Shown here one piece after another: positions 1 to 8,156 of a stretch of 64,000 nucleotides of DNA (its first letter is position 1; every line of letters begins with the position of its first letter). A program made the translations under genes and the position numbers. The notes under the pieces are model-generated. The model was not told the origin of the DNA and made no database searches. It was given only the letters and a program-made list of their open reading frames with translations. The DNA is from Bacteroidales bacterium (GTDB lineage Bacteria; Bacteroidota; Bacteroidia; Bacteroidales; F082), in the NCBI GenBank assembly GCA_030690365.1, contig JAUYGX010000079.1, positions 26,249-90,248 on the forward strand, read 5' to 3'.

Positions 1-365
1 GTGCCGGCCATATCAAACCTGATCTTGTCTTCGTTGGCGCTTTCCTCTACCTGTATTTTGGTGTTGCCATCGGCATCCTGAATTATAGCAGGCGATCCGG
101 TACTTAGATTCACCCAATCTGTTCCATCGAAAAACCAAAACCCGATGGTGTTGATATCAAAAACCAACAAACCTGTGGCGGGAGACGAAATGGCCATTCG
201 CTGCGGGGTGGTCATTCGGGGAATCAACATGCCTTTGTCGGTGCTTTGAACATGGAGCATGGACGATGCAGCCGCTTCGGTGGCGTCGCCATTGATGGCT
301 ACCTGCGCGATGGTAAGGCTTGTCACGAAAAGCATGGCCAGAAATAGTACAACAGTTTTAGTCAT
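1..365 (-). CDS. Secreted protein, N-terminal part (runs off window)
   Basis: The reading frame starts at the ATG complementary to 363-365 and stays open to base 1, giving about 121 residues of an incomplete protein. Residues 1-20 (MTKTVVLFLAMLFVTSLTIA) form a signal peptide. The mature part carries the segments GMLIPRMTTPQR and GLLVFDI followed by FWFFDGTDWVNL, a start common to large exported Bacteroidota proteins of tail-fibre-like or surface type. The rest lies outside the window, so no function can be given. It is divergent from the sensor kinase starting at 664. Confidence 0.75.
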   Translation of the reverse strand, partial: MTKTVVLFLAMLFVTSLTIAQVAINGDATEAAASSMLHVQSTDKGMLIPRMTTPQRMAISSPATGLLVFDINTIGFWFFDGTDWVNLSTGSPAIIQDADGNTKIQVEESANEDKIRFDMAG

Positions 366-454
366 CGTTTATGGGTTTTTGATTTAGAAATGCTTTTATT
401 TAAAGAAAATGAAAAAAACCGCCTACTACTCAAATCGTGAGATTCGGCGGGTAA

Positions 455-473
455 ACCAAATTTCCTACCTTTG
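455..473 (+). promoter_or_regulatory. Probable promoter with 18-bp element shared with 3749-3766
   Basis: Bases 466-473 read TACCTTTG, a match to the Bacteroidota -7 element TAnnTTTG. They lie in an 18-bp block (455-472, accaaatttcctaccttt) that recurs exactly at 3749-3766 in front of the secreted-protein operon. It would transcribe the two-component genes from about 185 bp upstream of their start. No clear -33 element was identified. Confidence 0.45.
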
Positions 474-663
474 ATTTTATCTTTGTTCATTTAATATGCG
501 TATATTTCTGGTTACCAGCAATAAAACATAGCGCAAATGTATAGGGGCTTTATCTCCTAAAAAAGCCATATTCTAAATTCGGTTGGTTTTGACAAGGATT
601 TGGCCGTTTTGGTTTTGTTTTCGGTTTTTATGTACTTTGCAACCTTCTATTTTATCGCTTTAT

Positions 664-2787
664 ATGTTCAAAATTGCTTGTAAATTGATGATGCTTGGTA
701 TCTGGATTTTTGCCGGAAGGACAGCTTTTTCGCAAAGCGAGATAAACGATAGCCTGGTAACCTTGTTATCATCACGAAGCGGTTCGGAGAAAGCATTGCT
801 TTTCAACCAACTAGCCGATGGGCTTACAAAATCGAATCCCCGGCAAGCCATCTTATGGTCTGACTCCGGCTTAAGCCTGCTGTCGCAGTTTGAGTGGTCC
901 AAAGAAAGAATACATGCTTATTCAAATAAGGCCTATGGCTATTTCAATTTAAAGAATTATGACTCCTCTCTGATCATGATGAAAGAAGGACTGAACTATG
1001 CCAAACAATTTAAGCAACGGAAAAGTGAAGCCACCATGCAGGGACAGATTGGTATGTTTTTCCTTCAAAAAGGGGAGTTCGACAGTTCATTGGTGTACAA
1101 TGTTAAATCCATCGCCCTGCTCAAAAATGTTTACGAATCGGCAGAAGATACCAGTCATCTACACTTGATGAATATCAGCAAAGCACTTGGCAATACAGGC
1201 CAGGTTTTTATCCGAAAAGGGGATTATGAACAGGGCTTTCATTATTTTGTTGATGCATTGAAATACAGAGAACTGGCCAAAGCCCCTCCCGAATCTATGG
1301 CCAAATTAACCACCAATATGGCCGGATTGTATGCTTATTTGAAAGACTATGAAAATTCGCAGAAATATTACCTGCAAACCCTGTTACTTTATGAGAAAAT
1401 CAACGACAGGGCAATGATGGAAATCATATATGGCAATCTTGGAGTTGTAGAAAAAAACCTGGGAAACAACGTCAAAGCCATTCAATATTACACACTGGCG
1501 TTGAAACTGGATGAAGAACCGGGAAATGAGGAACAAAAGGTGAACAACCTGTGTAATCTGGCCAAGCTGTATTTGGATGAAGGCGATTTGGATCGGGCAA
1601 CCTTATCCTACCATCAGGCACTGGCTTTGGAAAAATTGATTTCAAGCAAATTTACATTGGCAGAGTTGCATTTGAACATGGGATTGATTTACCTGAAGTC
1701 GAATCAAAATCAACAGGCCGAAACGCATTTGCTTAAAAGCCTTGAGGTAGCCGAAACAGAAGGCATGAACACGCTGATTTACAAGATTGAAGAAGCTTTG
1801 TCGCAGGTTTACAACAACACAGGAAATTATAAGCAAGCCTATTTTTATCATGTGAAATACCACAACCTATACGACAGCATCAACAACGAAAACAGCCGCA
1901 ACCGATTGTCGGAACTTCAAACCCGGTTCGAAACCGAGAAAAAAGAGAAGGAAATATTGAGCCTCACAGCAGAAAAAACGGAACAAAAACTGGCCATTAT
2001 AGAGCAAAAATCAAACCTCACCCGACAAAGAATGATCATTTTCACCATTTTACTCGTTCTGTTCCTGTCGGCAGGATTGGCTTACTTTCTCTTTATAAGA
2101 TACCGGTTGAAGCAAAAAAACAAACACATCGAACTGGAAAATCAAAACCTGCAAATTGAAAGCCGCCTTTTGCGTTCTCAAATAAACCCCCATTTTATTT
2201 TTAACGCCCTCAACTCCATTCAGCATTTTGTGTTGAACAACGAAAAAACACAGGCCAGCACGTATTTAATCAAGTTCGCCAACCTCATGCGGAATGTGTT
2301 AAGCATGTCGCGTAAAGAAATGGTTTCGCTGGAAGATGACCTGGAAACGCTCAAAATAAACCTGGAATTAGAAAAACTCCGATTAAAGGATAAATTCGAT
2401 TTCGTTTTTTCAATTGATCAAAGTATTGAGCTTGATGCTATTTACATCCCTCCCATGCTCATGCAGCCACATATTGAAAACGCCATCAAACATGGTGTTG
2501 AAAAAAAGGAGGGCGCAGGAACCATCAGGATTGAAATTTCACTGCTGGATCATCACCTCAAATGTGTGATACAGGATGATGGAATCGGAAGAGAAAAATC
2601 TGCTGAAAAGCAAAAAAAAGGGCATGTTTCGGTAGCCGGAAAATTAACCGAAGAAAGGTTTGAAATCCTGAAAAAGAAAAGAGGAACCCATATATCACAA
2701 GTGATTATCGACCTGAAAGACAGCAATGGAAATTTCATTGGAACACGGGTTGAACTAATTATTCCATTTGAAAAAGATCAGGCCTGA
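664..2787 (+). CDS. TPR-containing LytS-type sensor histidine kinase
   Basis: The protein senses an unknown signal and phosphorylates the LytTR regulator encoded next to it. The frame is open from 583, but the ATG at 664 gives a clean signal peptide (MFKIACKLMMLGIWIFAGRT), so I start there (707 residues). Residues 25 to about 420 are tetratricopeptide repeats expected in the periplasm. A coiled coil leads into a membrane helix near residues 457-480. The His_kinase (PF06580) block follows, with the phosphoacceptor His near residue 510 in INPHFIFNALNSIQHF, then an ATPase domain with the N box HIENAIKHG near 603-611. The response regulator starts 58 bp downstream and both are probably co-transcribed. 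Confidence 0.92.
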   Translation: MFKIACKLMMLGIWIFAGRTAFSQSEINDSLVTLLSSRSGSEKALLFNQLADGLTKSNPRQAILWSDSGLSLLSQFEWSKERIHAYSNKAYGYFNLKNYDSSLIMMKEGLNYAKQFKQRKSEATMQGQIGMFFLQKGEFDSSLVYNVKSIALLKNVYESAEDTSHLHLMNISKALGNTGQVFIRKGDYEQGFHYFVDALKYRELAKAPPESMAKLTTNMAGLYAYLKDYENSQKYYLQTLLLYEKINDRAMMEIIYGNLGVVEKNLGNNVKAIQYYTLALKLDEEPGNEEQKVNNLCNLAKLYLDEGDLDRATLSYHQALALEKLISSKFTLAELHLNMGLIYLKSNQNQQAETHLLKSLEVAETEGMNTLIYKIEEALSQVYNNTGNYKQAYFYHVKYHNLYDSINNENSRNRLSELQTRFETEKKEKEILSLTAEKTEQKLAIIEQKSNLTRQRMIIFTILLVLFLSAGLAYFLFIRYRLKQKNKHIELENQNLQIESRLLRSQINPHFIFNALNSIQHFVLNNEKTQASTYLIKFANLMRNVLSMSRKEMVSLEDDLETLKINLELEKLRLKDKFDFVFSIDQSIELDAIYIPPMLMQPHIENAIKHGVEKKEGAGTIRIEISLLDHHLKCVIQDDGIGREKSAEKQKKGHVSVAGKLTEERFEILKKKRGTHISQVIIDLKDSNGNFIGTRVELIIPFEKDQA

Positions 2788-2845
2788 TTTTAGGCAACCA
2801 GAGTGAAGATAATATATATAGTTTTGTAGTAAAACCATTTTACAC

Positions 2846-3589
2846 GTGATAAAAGTTGCCATTATAGACGATGAACAGGATAGCCGGAACACCCTTCGAC
2901 TGTATTTAAATGAGTTATATCAGGATATAGAGGTAGCCGGAGAAGCTGATGATTTAGAAACGGGGTTGGCTTTAATTAAATCGACCAATCCTGATCTTGT
3001 TTTCCTCGACATCAACATGCCGGATGGATCGGGTTTCGACTTGCTCGAAAGGCTCCCCCATAAAAACATCAACGTCATTTTTGTTACTGCTTACGACCAA
3101 CACGCCATCAGGGCCTTCCGCTATAGCGCCATTGATTTTTTATTGAAACCCGTTGACCCTGAAATGCTGGTTAAAGCCATTGAAAAATTCAGAAAAAAGG
3201 TGGACTTTTCAAGCCTGCAGCAACGATTGATGACGCTTCTGGCTAACAAAAACACACCCAAAAAAATTGCACTGCCAACCACCGGAGGCTACAAATTTGT
3301 TTTAGCTGAAAACATACGCCATTGTGTTTCGGAAGGAAATTACACCACTTTTTTCCTTTACAATGGAGAAAAAATCTTGGTATGCTATCCACTGAAGGAG
3401 TATGAAGAGCTTTTGGAAGGAGACAATTTTTATAGAGTCCACCAATCGCACCTGATCCACCTTAAATACGTAAAAGAGTACAAAAAAGGAGAAGGTGGCT
3501 CCGTTATTCTGGACGACAACACCGAAATCCAAATTGCCAGACGTAGAAAAGAAGGCTTTTTGTCGGCCATGATGAATTATGGTAGTTGA
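2846..3589 (+). CDS. LytTR family response regulator
   Basis: This 247-residue regulator is the likely partner of the kinase ending at 2787. It starts with GTG. The receiver domain (residues 1-120) is canonical: acidic pocket IIDDE at 6-10, phosphoacceptor Asp55 in LVFLDINMPDG, Thr81 and Lys101. Residues from about 140 form a LytTR DNA-binding domain with the conserved FYRVHQSHLIHL segment. It is followed by the secreted-protein operon beginning at 3806 in the same direction, which makes that operon a reasonable target, though this is inference. Confidence 0.92.
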   Translation: MIKVAIIDDEQDSRNTLRLYLNELYQDIEVAGEADDLETGLALIKSTNPDLVFLDINMPDGSGFDLLERLPHKNINVIFVTAYDQHAIRAFRYSAIDFLLKPVDPEMLVKAIEKFRKKVDFSSLQQRLMTLLANKNTPKKIALPTTGGYKFVLAENIRHCVSEGNYTTFFLYNGEKILVCYPLKEYEELLEGDNFYRVHQSHLIHLKYVKEYKKGEGGSVILDDNTEIQIARRRKEGFLSAMMNYGS

Positions 3590-3748
3590 GAATATGAATT
3601 TATTTTCTTTAGAATTTATTTTTTTACCTGCATTTTTATATATTTATATAGTTGATTTTCAGATTATTAAAAATATTTCTTTATATTATCTGCTTTTTTG
3701 CTTGCTTTTCTGCTTTTAATGTTCGTATGTTTGCACCCAATAAAGCTG

Positions 3749-3767
3749 ACCAAATTTCCTACCTTTT
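3749..3767 (+). promoter_or_regulatory. Probable promoter/operator of the 3806-8025 operon
   Basis: The 18 bases at 3749-3766 are identical to 455-472. They contain TACCTTTT (3760-3767), one base off the -7 consensus, about 40 bp upstream of the ATG at 3806. A shared block ahead of a LytTR gene pair and ahead of a secreted-protein operon suggests common control. It does not match the published LytTR direct-repeat consensus, so it may simply be a shared promoter core. Confidence 0.4.
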
Positions 3768-3805
3768 GTTAGTTATTTAACTAAATACAAAAAAATGGTT
3801 GCTTT

Positions 3806-5404
3806 ATGAAAAAAGTCTTTTTGATAGCATTCCTGTTCGGGAGTGTATTTTCAGTTTATTCACAGTTAGTACTTTCCAGTGGTTCCCAATTGGTGGTCAA
3901 TAGTGGTTCTGTTGTGGTTGCCAATGACATTACCTGTTCGGGAGGAACCATCAAAAACGATGGCGAAATCACTATTTTAGGCGATGTAACCAACAACAGT
4001 GGCGCCCTGATGGATGCAACCTCCACAGGAACGGTTACCTTTGAAGGAACTTCGGCACAGGAAATTACAGGCACGGTCTCCTCCACATTCTATGGTACCT
4101 TCGACGTCAATAACTCCAATGGGGTAGCCCTGACCGCCACCAGCACCGGTGCCGACCAAACCATTTCCGGAACCTTGAATTTCACTAGTGGAAAGCTCAC
4201 CTTAAATGGGTTTAACTTAACGATTGGCACAACTGATCCCACCGGAGCTGGCACTTCATCGTATATTGTAACCAACAGTACAGGAAGTGTAGTACGCGTT
4301 GTGGGAGCTTCTGATGTTGCTTTCCCCGTTGGCAACACCACCTACAACCCGGTTACCTTAAATAATGCAGGAACTTCGGATACATACAGTGTTCGGGTTG
4401 CCGACACCAAACCAGCCAGCTTTGCAGGCACATCGCATATTGTTGATCGTTCGTGGGAAATAAGCGAAAATGTTCCTGGTGGTTCGGACCTAACGGCCAC
4501 CAATCAATGGAACGTTGGTGAAGAGTTAACCAATTTTGATAGATCAGCAAGTACAGTTGGCGTTACCTCTGACAATGGTACAACGGTATCATGGGGAAGT
4601 AATTCCAGTGCAACAGGCAGTAATCCTTATACCAATTCAAGCTCTGGAATTACCTCAACCGGAACGCTGATGGTGGGCGACTACTTTTATAGTGGATTGG
4701 TGATTGACCTTCAGGCTTTTTTGGCCGGGGCCTACAATACCACCAACCACAACATGGACAACACGCTGAATTCCATCCTCCCCCTGACCGACCCTTATGG
4801 ATTGACTACAACTGTATCCTCCGTTCCTGCAACGGCCGTAGATTGGATAAAAATTGAGTTACGGGATGCAGGAAACCATGCCACTGTGCTTCACAGTTTC
4901 GCACGTTTTATCGACCAGAACGGACAAATCATTAATGAAGACGGAACCGATTGCAAAATGACCGGGGTGGTTTCGGGTTCTTATTACATAGCCATACAAC
5001 ACCGCAACCATTTTGGGGTGGTATCCACTTCTACAGTGAATTTAACCGGTTCACCAACTTTAACTTTTGAAGGAGCACAAGCCACTGCCTGGCAAGACGG
5101 CACCATAACTACAAATGCTGCCATGAAGGAAGTGGAAACAAATGTGTTTGCCTTATGGGATGGAGATGCAAATGGGGATGGAGAGGTAGCCTACAACGGT
5201 GCAGGTAACGATCGTTCGGCTGTTTTAACAGAGGTTGGAGTTGGCACCCCTGGTAATACAGTATTAGATTCATACTCAGCAAATGATGTAAATATGGATG
5301 GGGATGTGATATACAATGGTGCAGGCAGCGACAGGAGTTCAATACTTTCTGTTGTCGATGTTTCAACCCCGGGAGTGGTCTTTTCAGCACACATACCTGA
5401 GTAA
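3806..5404 (+). CDS. Large secreted protein with C-terminal Asp-rich DxNxDG repeats
   Basis: The 532-residue protein has a signal peptide (residues 1-19) followed by Ser/Thr/Gly-rich repetitive sequence typical of beta-helical or adhesin-like surface proteins. The C-terminal 83 residues contain two dockerin-like, probably calcium-binding, repeats, DANGDGEVAYNGAGNDR near 454 and DVNMDGDVIYNGAGSDR near 494. This tail type is found at the end of many exported Bacteroidota proteins in place of a standard sorting domain. It is the first gene of a three-gene unit with the proteins at 5436 and 7795. Its exact role is unknown. Confidence 0.82.
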   Translation: MKKVFLIAFLFGSVFSVYSQLVLSSGSQLVVNSGSVVVANDITCSGGTIKNDGEITILGDVTNNSGALMDATSTGTVTFEGTSAQEITGTVSSTFYGTFDVNNSNGVALTATSTGADQTISGTLNFTSGKLTLNGFNLTIGTTDPTGAGTSSYIVTNSTGSVVRVVGASDVAFPVGNTTYNPVTLNNAGTSDTYSVRVADTKPASFAGTSHIVDRSWEISENVPGGSDLTATNQWNVGEELTNFDRSASTVGVTSDNGTTVSWGSNSSATGSNPYTNSSSGITSTGTLMVGDYFYSGLVIDLQAFLAGAYNTTNHNMDNTLNSILPLTDPYGLTTTVSSVPATAVDWIKIELRDAGNHATVLHSFARFIDQNGQIINEDGTDCKMTGVVSGSYYIAIQHRNHFGVVSTSTVNLTGSPTLTFEGAQATAWQDGTITTNAAMKEVETNVFALWDGDANGDGEVAYNGAGNDRSAVLTEVGVGTPGNTVLDSYSANDVNMDGDVIYNGAGSDRSSILSVVDVSTPGVVFSAHIPE

Positions 5405-5435
5405 TAGATTTTTAAAGAAAATAACAAATTTAAAT

Positions 5436-7775
5436 ATGAAAAAACACATCTACAAACTAACATTATCTGTTTTAGCCATTCTGGGCTTCTTGTATTCAGA
5501 GGCTCAAACGTTTGAAATCCGAACTGTAGAAAACGACATTGGATATTTAACAGTTCAAATGAGAGAAACCTCAGGAACAGGAACGCCAACCACTGCCACC
5601 AATATTGTTGATATTACCTTTGTGGTAAGGTACCCCGACGGTGCTGTGGATATTGATCTGCTCTGTTCATCAAACAATTATAATATGATTGATGGATTGG
5701 CAGGTGAACAAACATTTGAGGGCTATGATTATCACTATTGGAATGCAAGTAACACACCTTTCAATCCTCCATCAAATTGGACTCAAAATGAGTGGGAAGA
5801 TATCGCTGTTTTTTATGCATCCGGAGCCACAGGAAGCGGGTTGTTTGAAATAGCTCCCAATAATTGGGATGGCAGAAGCTTAAACTGGAACCAGGGAGGA
5901 ACCGATTATACACCAACAATTAATGGAGATGCCACCTACTCTTATCTAACCGTTGTTTATAATTACGTTTGGGAAGGAGGAAACGTAAGCGCACCTTTTT
6001 ATGATGGAAATAGCTGGGGAAATCCGGCAAACTGGCAAAGTGAGTGTGGAGCTATACAATCATCAGCACCTACATCAGCTTCAAACTGCTATATTCCTTC
6101 TGGCAAAGCCAATTATCCACAAAATTTTTATGCGTTTGCGGGTGTCTCAGGAACGGCATTAGCTAACAATGTTAGAATCGAAAGCGGAGCCAACATTAAT
6201 TTTTTAAATGTAAATGCTGATAACTTTGCTATTTCGGGTGATTTATTAGTAGATGGGACGGTAACAATTAACCCTACATCAAGTGTAAACCCTGGAATAT
6301 CAGTAGCAGGTTCATCTACAATTAACGCAACTAACGGTTTTATCATTACACCAAATGCTTCAGCAACATTTAATGGATCAACTTTTCAAAATGCTGTTAA
6401 TTCTATCGTTGTTCAATCCACCGCCACAGGCACAGGTTCCTTTATCGATAACGGAACCATCACCTATGGAGCAAGTGGTTCGGCCAAGGTACAGACCTAC
6501 TTGTCCAATTCGGCAGGTTCAGGAAACTTCGATATTCACCTGGTAGGACCTACCGTTGATGAAGAAAACTATACAGGTGCCGGTACAGGTGCCTACCTGA
6601 GTGCTTTTAATGTGGTGAACGGGAGTACCTACGCCTATTCATGGGATGAAGCACAAGTCCTGCTCAACGGATGGCAAAACATCAACAGCTTATCTTATGA
6701 GGTTAGAACCGCCGACGGAATTGGCCTCTCCACCATCGACAATCTGCCACATACCCTCGAAATGACCGGTTCATTAATGACAGGTGCTATTTCATCACCT
6801 GCTTTAACTTTTAGCAGCAACCATTATGAGTTGATCAGCAACCCTTATCCTTCCTCCATCGATTTTGACGGGCTGGCCGATGACAACAGTGGAGTAGTAA
6901 ATAATGCTTACTGGATTTGGGATCCTGCTGCCAATAATTATGTGGAACGTGCCGCAGGCGTTGGTGGTACACAACACATCCAGGTAGGACAAGGCTTCTT
7001 TGTAGAGACGAATTCGGCAGGGACTTTTAACTTTTCAAATGCCAGACGTACCCACAGTACGGTTGCATTTAGGGAAACCATGACAAACATTCTTTCCATT
7101 GCAGCCGAAGGAGGTATGATTGGTTACCGGGACGATGCTATTATCCGGTTCGATGAGCAAGCTACCTCCGGCTATGATGTGAACATGGAAGCCGTTTTCT
7201 GGGAAAGCCAAAACTCAGATGCCACTTCATTGAGATCGGTAGCCGAAGGCAACCTGGAACTTGCCATCAATGCGCTTCCGTTGGAAAGCCTTACCGGGGG
7301 AGAAATGCTTAGCGTCCCCCTGAATTTCGATTGCGGTTATACTACAGAATACAGCTTGACTTTCACGGACATAGAATCCTTCGACATCGGCACCGAAATC
7401 TGGCTCGAAGACAAACTCACCGGAGGCGATTGGATATCAGTAAATAATCAACCTGAATATCATTTTTCCGGTTCACCGGATGATGCTGCCGATCGTTTTA
7501 TCCTTCATTTCTTCGGTCCAACCGGAACGGATGAACTCGCCAAACCAACGGTTGACATCTATTCTTCTGGTCAGCATGCCTACGTGCGAAACAACACCGA
7601 TGAAAGCATCCGGGAGGTGAGGGTTTATAGCCTATCGGGATCGCTGGTTCGCAACCTGAAAACCACTGATCAAAAATTCATGAAAATTTGGGTGGGTGAT
7701 CAAATGGCCTATTATGTCATCAGGGTAATAACCGATCAACACGTATACACCAAGAAGTTGTTCATTAGTAAGTAA
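5436..7775 (+). CDS. Large T9SS-type secreted protein, variant C-terminal domain
   Basis: I start at the ATG at 5436 because it gives a normal signal peptide ending at SEAQ, 31 bp after the previous stop; an upstream in-frame ATG at 5316 lies inside the preceding gene. The 779-residue protein has beta-rich repeats, then a module of about 250 residues with NPYPSSIDFD and GQGFFVET, then a C-terminal sorting-like domain (about 715-779) beginning VDIYSSGQHAYVRN and ending KKLFISK. That domain lacks the Pro-Asn-Pro of standard T9SS type A signals. The module and domain recur in three other proteins here (8157, 54371 and 60551), each followed by a tiny partner gene. Confidence 0.85.
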   Translation: MKKHIYKLTLSVLAILGFLYSEAQTFEIRTVENDIGYLTVQMRETSGTGTPTTATNIVDITFVVRYPDGAVDIDLLCSSNNYNMIDGLAGEQTFEGYDYHYWNASNTPFNPPSNWTQNEWEDIAVFYASGATGSGLFEIAPNNWDGRSLNWNQGGTDYTPTINGDATYSYLTVVYNYVWEGGNVSAPFYDGNSWGNPANWQSECGAIQSSAPTSASNCYIPSGKANYPQNFYAFAGVSGTALANNVRIESGANINFLNVNADNFAISGDLLVDGTVTINPTSSVNPGISVAGSSTINATNGFIITPNASATFNGSTFQNAVNSIVVQSTATGTGSFIDNGTITYGASGSAKVQTYLSNSAGSGNFDIHLVGPTVDEENYTGAGTGAYLSAFNVVNGSTYAYSWDEAQVLLNGWQNINSLSYEVRTADGIGLSTIDNLPHTLEMTGSLMTGAISSPALTFSSNHYELISNPYPSSIDFDGLADDNSGVVNNAYWIWDPAANNYVERAAGVGGTQHIQVGQGFFVETNSAGTFNFSNARRTHSTVAFRETMTNILSIAAEGGMIGYRDDAIIRFDEQATSGYDVNMEAVFWESQNSDATSLRSVAEGNLELAINALPLESLTGGEMLSVPLNFDCGYTTEYSLTFTDIESFDIGTEIWLEDKLTGGDWISVNNQPEYHFSGSPDDAADRFILHFFGPTGTDELAKPTVDIYSSGQHAYVRNNTDESIREVRVYSLSGSLVRNLKTTDQKFMKIWVGDQMAYYVIRVITDQHVYTKKLFISK

Positions 7776-7794
7776 TCGAAAACCAATTAACCTT

Positions 7795-8025
7795 ATGAAA
7801 AAGATACTATTTTCTACAATTTTGATAGCATCCCTTATGTTGTTTCCTGTATTTTCCTTTGCTTCGGATGGTCCCGGTGATCCCGGAGGTACACCTGGTG
7901 GTGGTGATGTTCCCATCGGCGGTGGTGCGCCCATTGGTGGTGGGAGTTTGATTTTGATCGGGCTGGCTGCTGCTTACGGCGCAAAAAAACTCTACGAAAT
8001 GAAAAAAGAAGAACTCGAAGAATAA
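7795..8025 (+). CDS. Tiny cassette protein: signal peptide, PIGGGAPIG, hydrophobic tail (copy 1)
   Basis: The 76-residue protein starts 20 bp after the large secreted protein. It has a signal peptide (about 1-24), a Gly/Pro/Asp-rich segment with VPIGGGAPIGGG, one hydrophobic stretch, AAYGAKKLY, and a charged end KKEELEE. It is a divergent member of a four-copy family in this window (12828, 54104, 60294). The layout, short motif plus hydrophobic helix plus charged tail, resembles Bacteroidota CTERM-type sorting tails, notably the small PID-CTERM proteins as I recall them, but with Gly in place of Asp. Function is not known. A terminator follows at 8047. Confidence 0.85.
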   Translation: MKKILFSTILIASLMLFPVFSFASDGPGDPGGTPGGGDVPIGGGAPIGGGSLILIGLAAAYGAKKLYEMKKEELEE

Positions 8026-8046
8026 ACTCAACGCTCATCAAAAATC

Positions 8047-8078
8047 AGCCGGTCAGAAAACTTTGACCGGCTTTTTTA
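8047..8078 (+). terminator. Intrinsic terminator closing the 3806-8025 operon
   Basis: AGCCGGTCA (8047-8055) pairs perfectly with TGACCGGCT (8064-8072) across an 8-base loop, followed by a run of T. It lies 22 bp after the stop of the tiny protein gene. Confidence 0.88.
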
Positions 8079-8097
8079 TTTTTCTCTGATAAAGTAA

Positions 8098-8105
8098 TAT
8101 ATTTG
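8098..8105 (+). promoter_or_regulatory. Probable -7 element for the 8157 gene
   Basis: TATATTTG matches the Bacteroidota TAnnTTTG element. It sits after the terminator and about 52 bp before the ATG at 8157. Transcription from here would start downstream of the alternative in-frame start at 8103, supporting the later start. Confidence 0.55.
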
Positions 8106-8156
8106 ATCCTTATTAACCGAAATCGACCATCTATTGTTCACTACAAAATAAAGTCT

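Noticed and set aside
7795..8025. Firm assignment of the tiny proteins to a named exosortase/CTERM sorting class
   Set aside because: The motif has Gly where sorting motifs carry acidic residues, no exosortase-like gene is in the window, and I cannot search for profile matches here.
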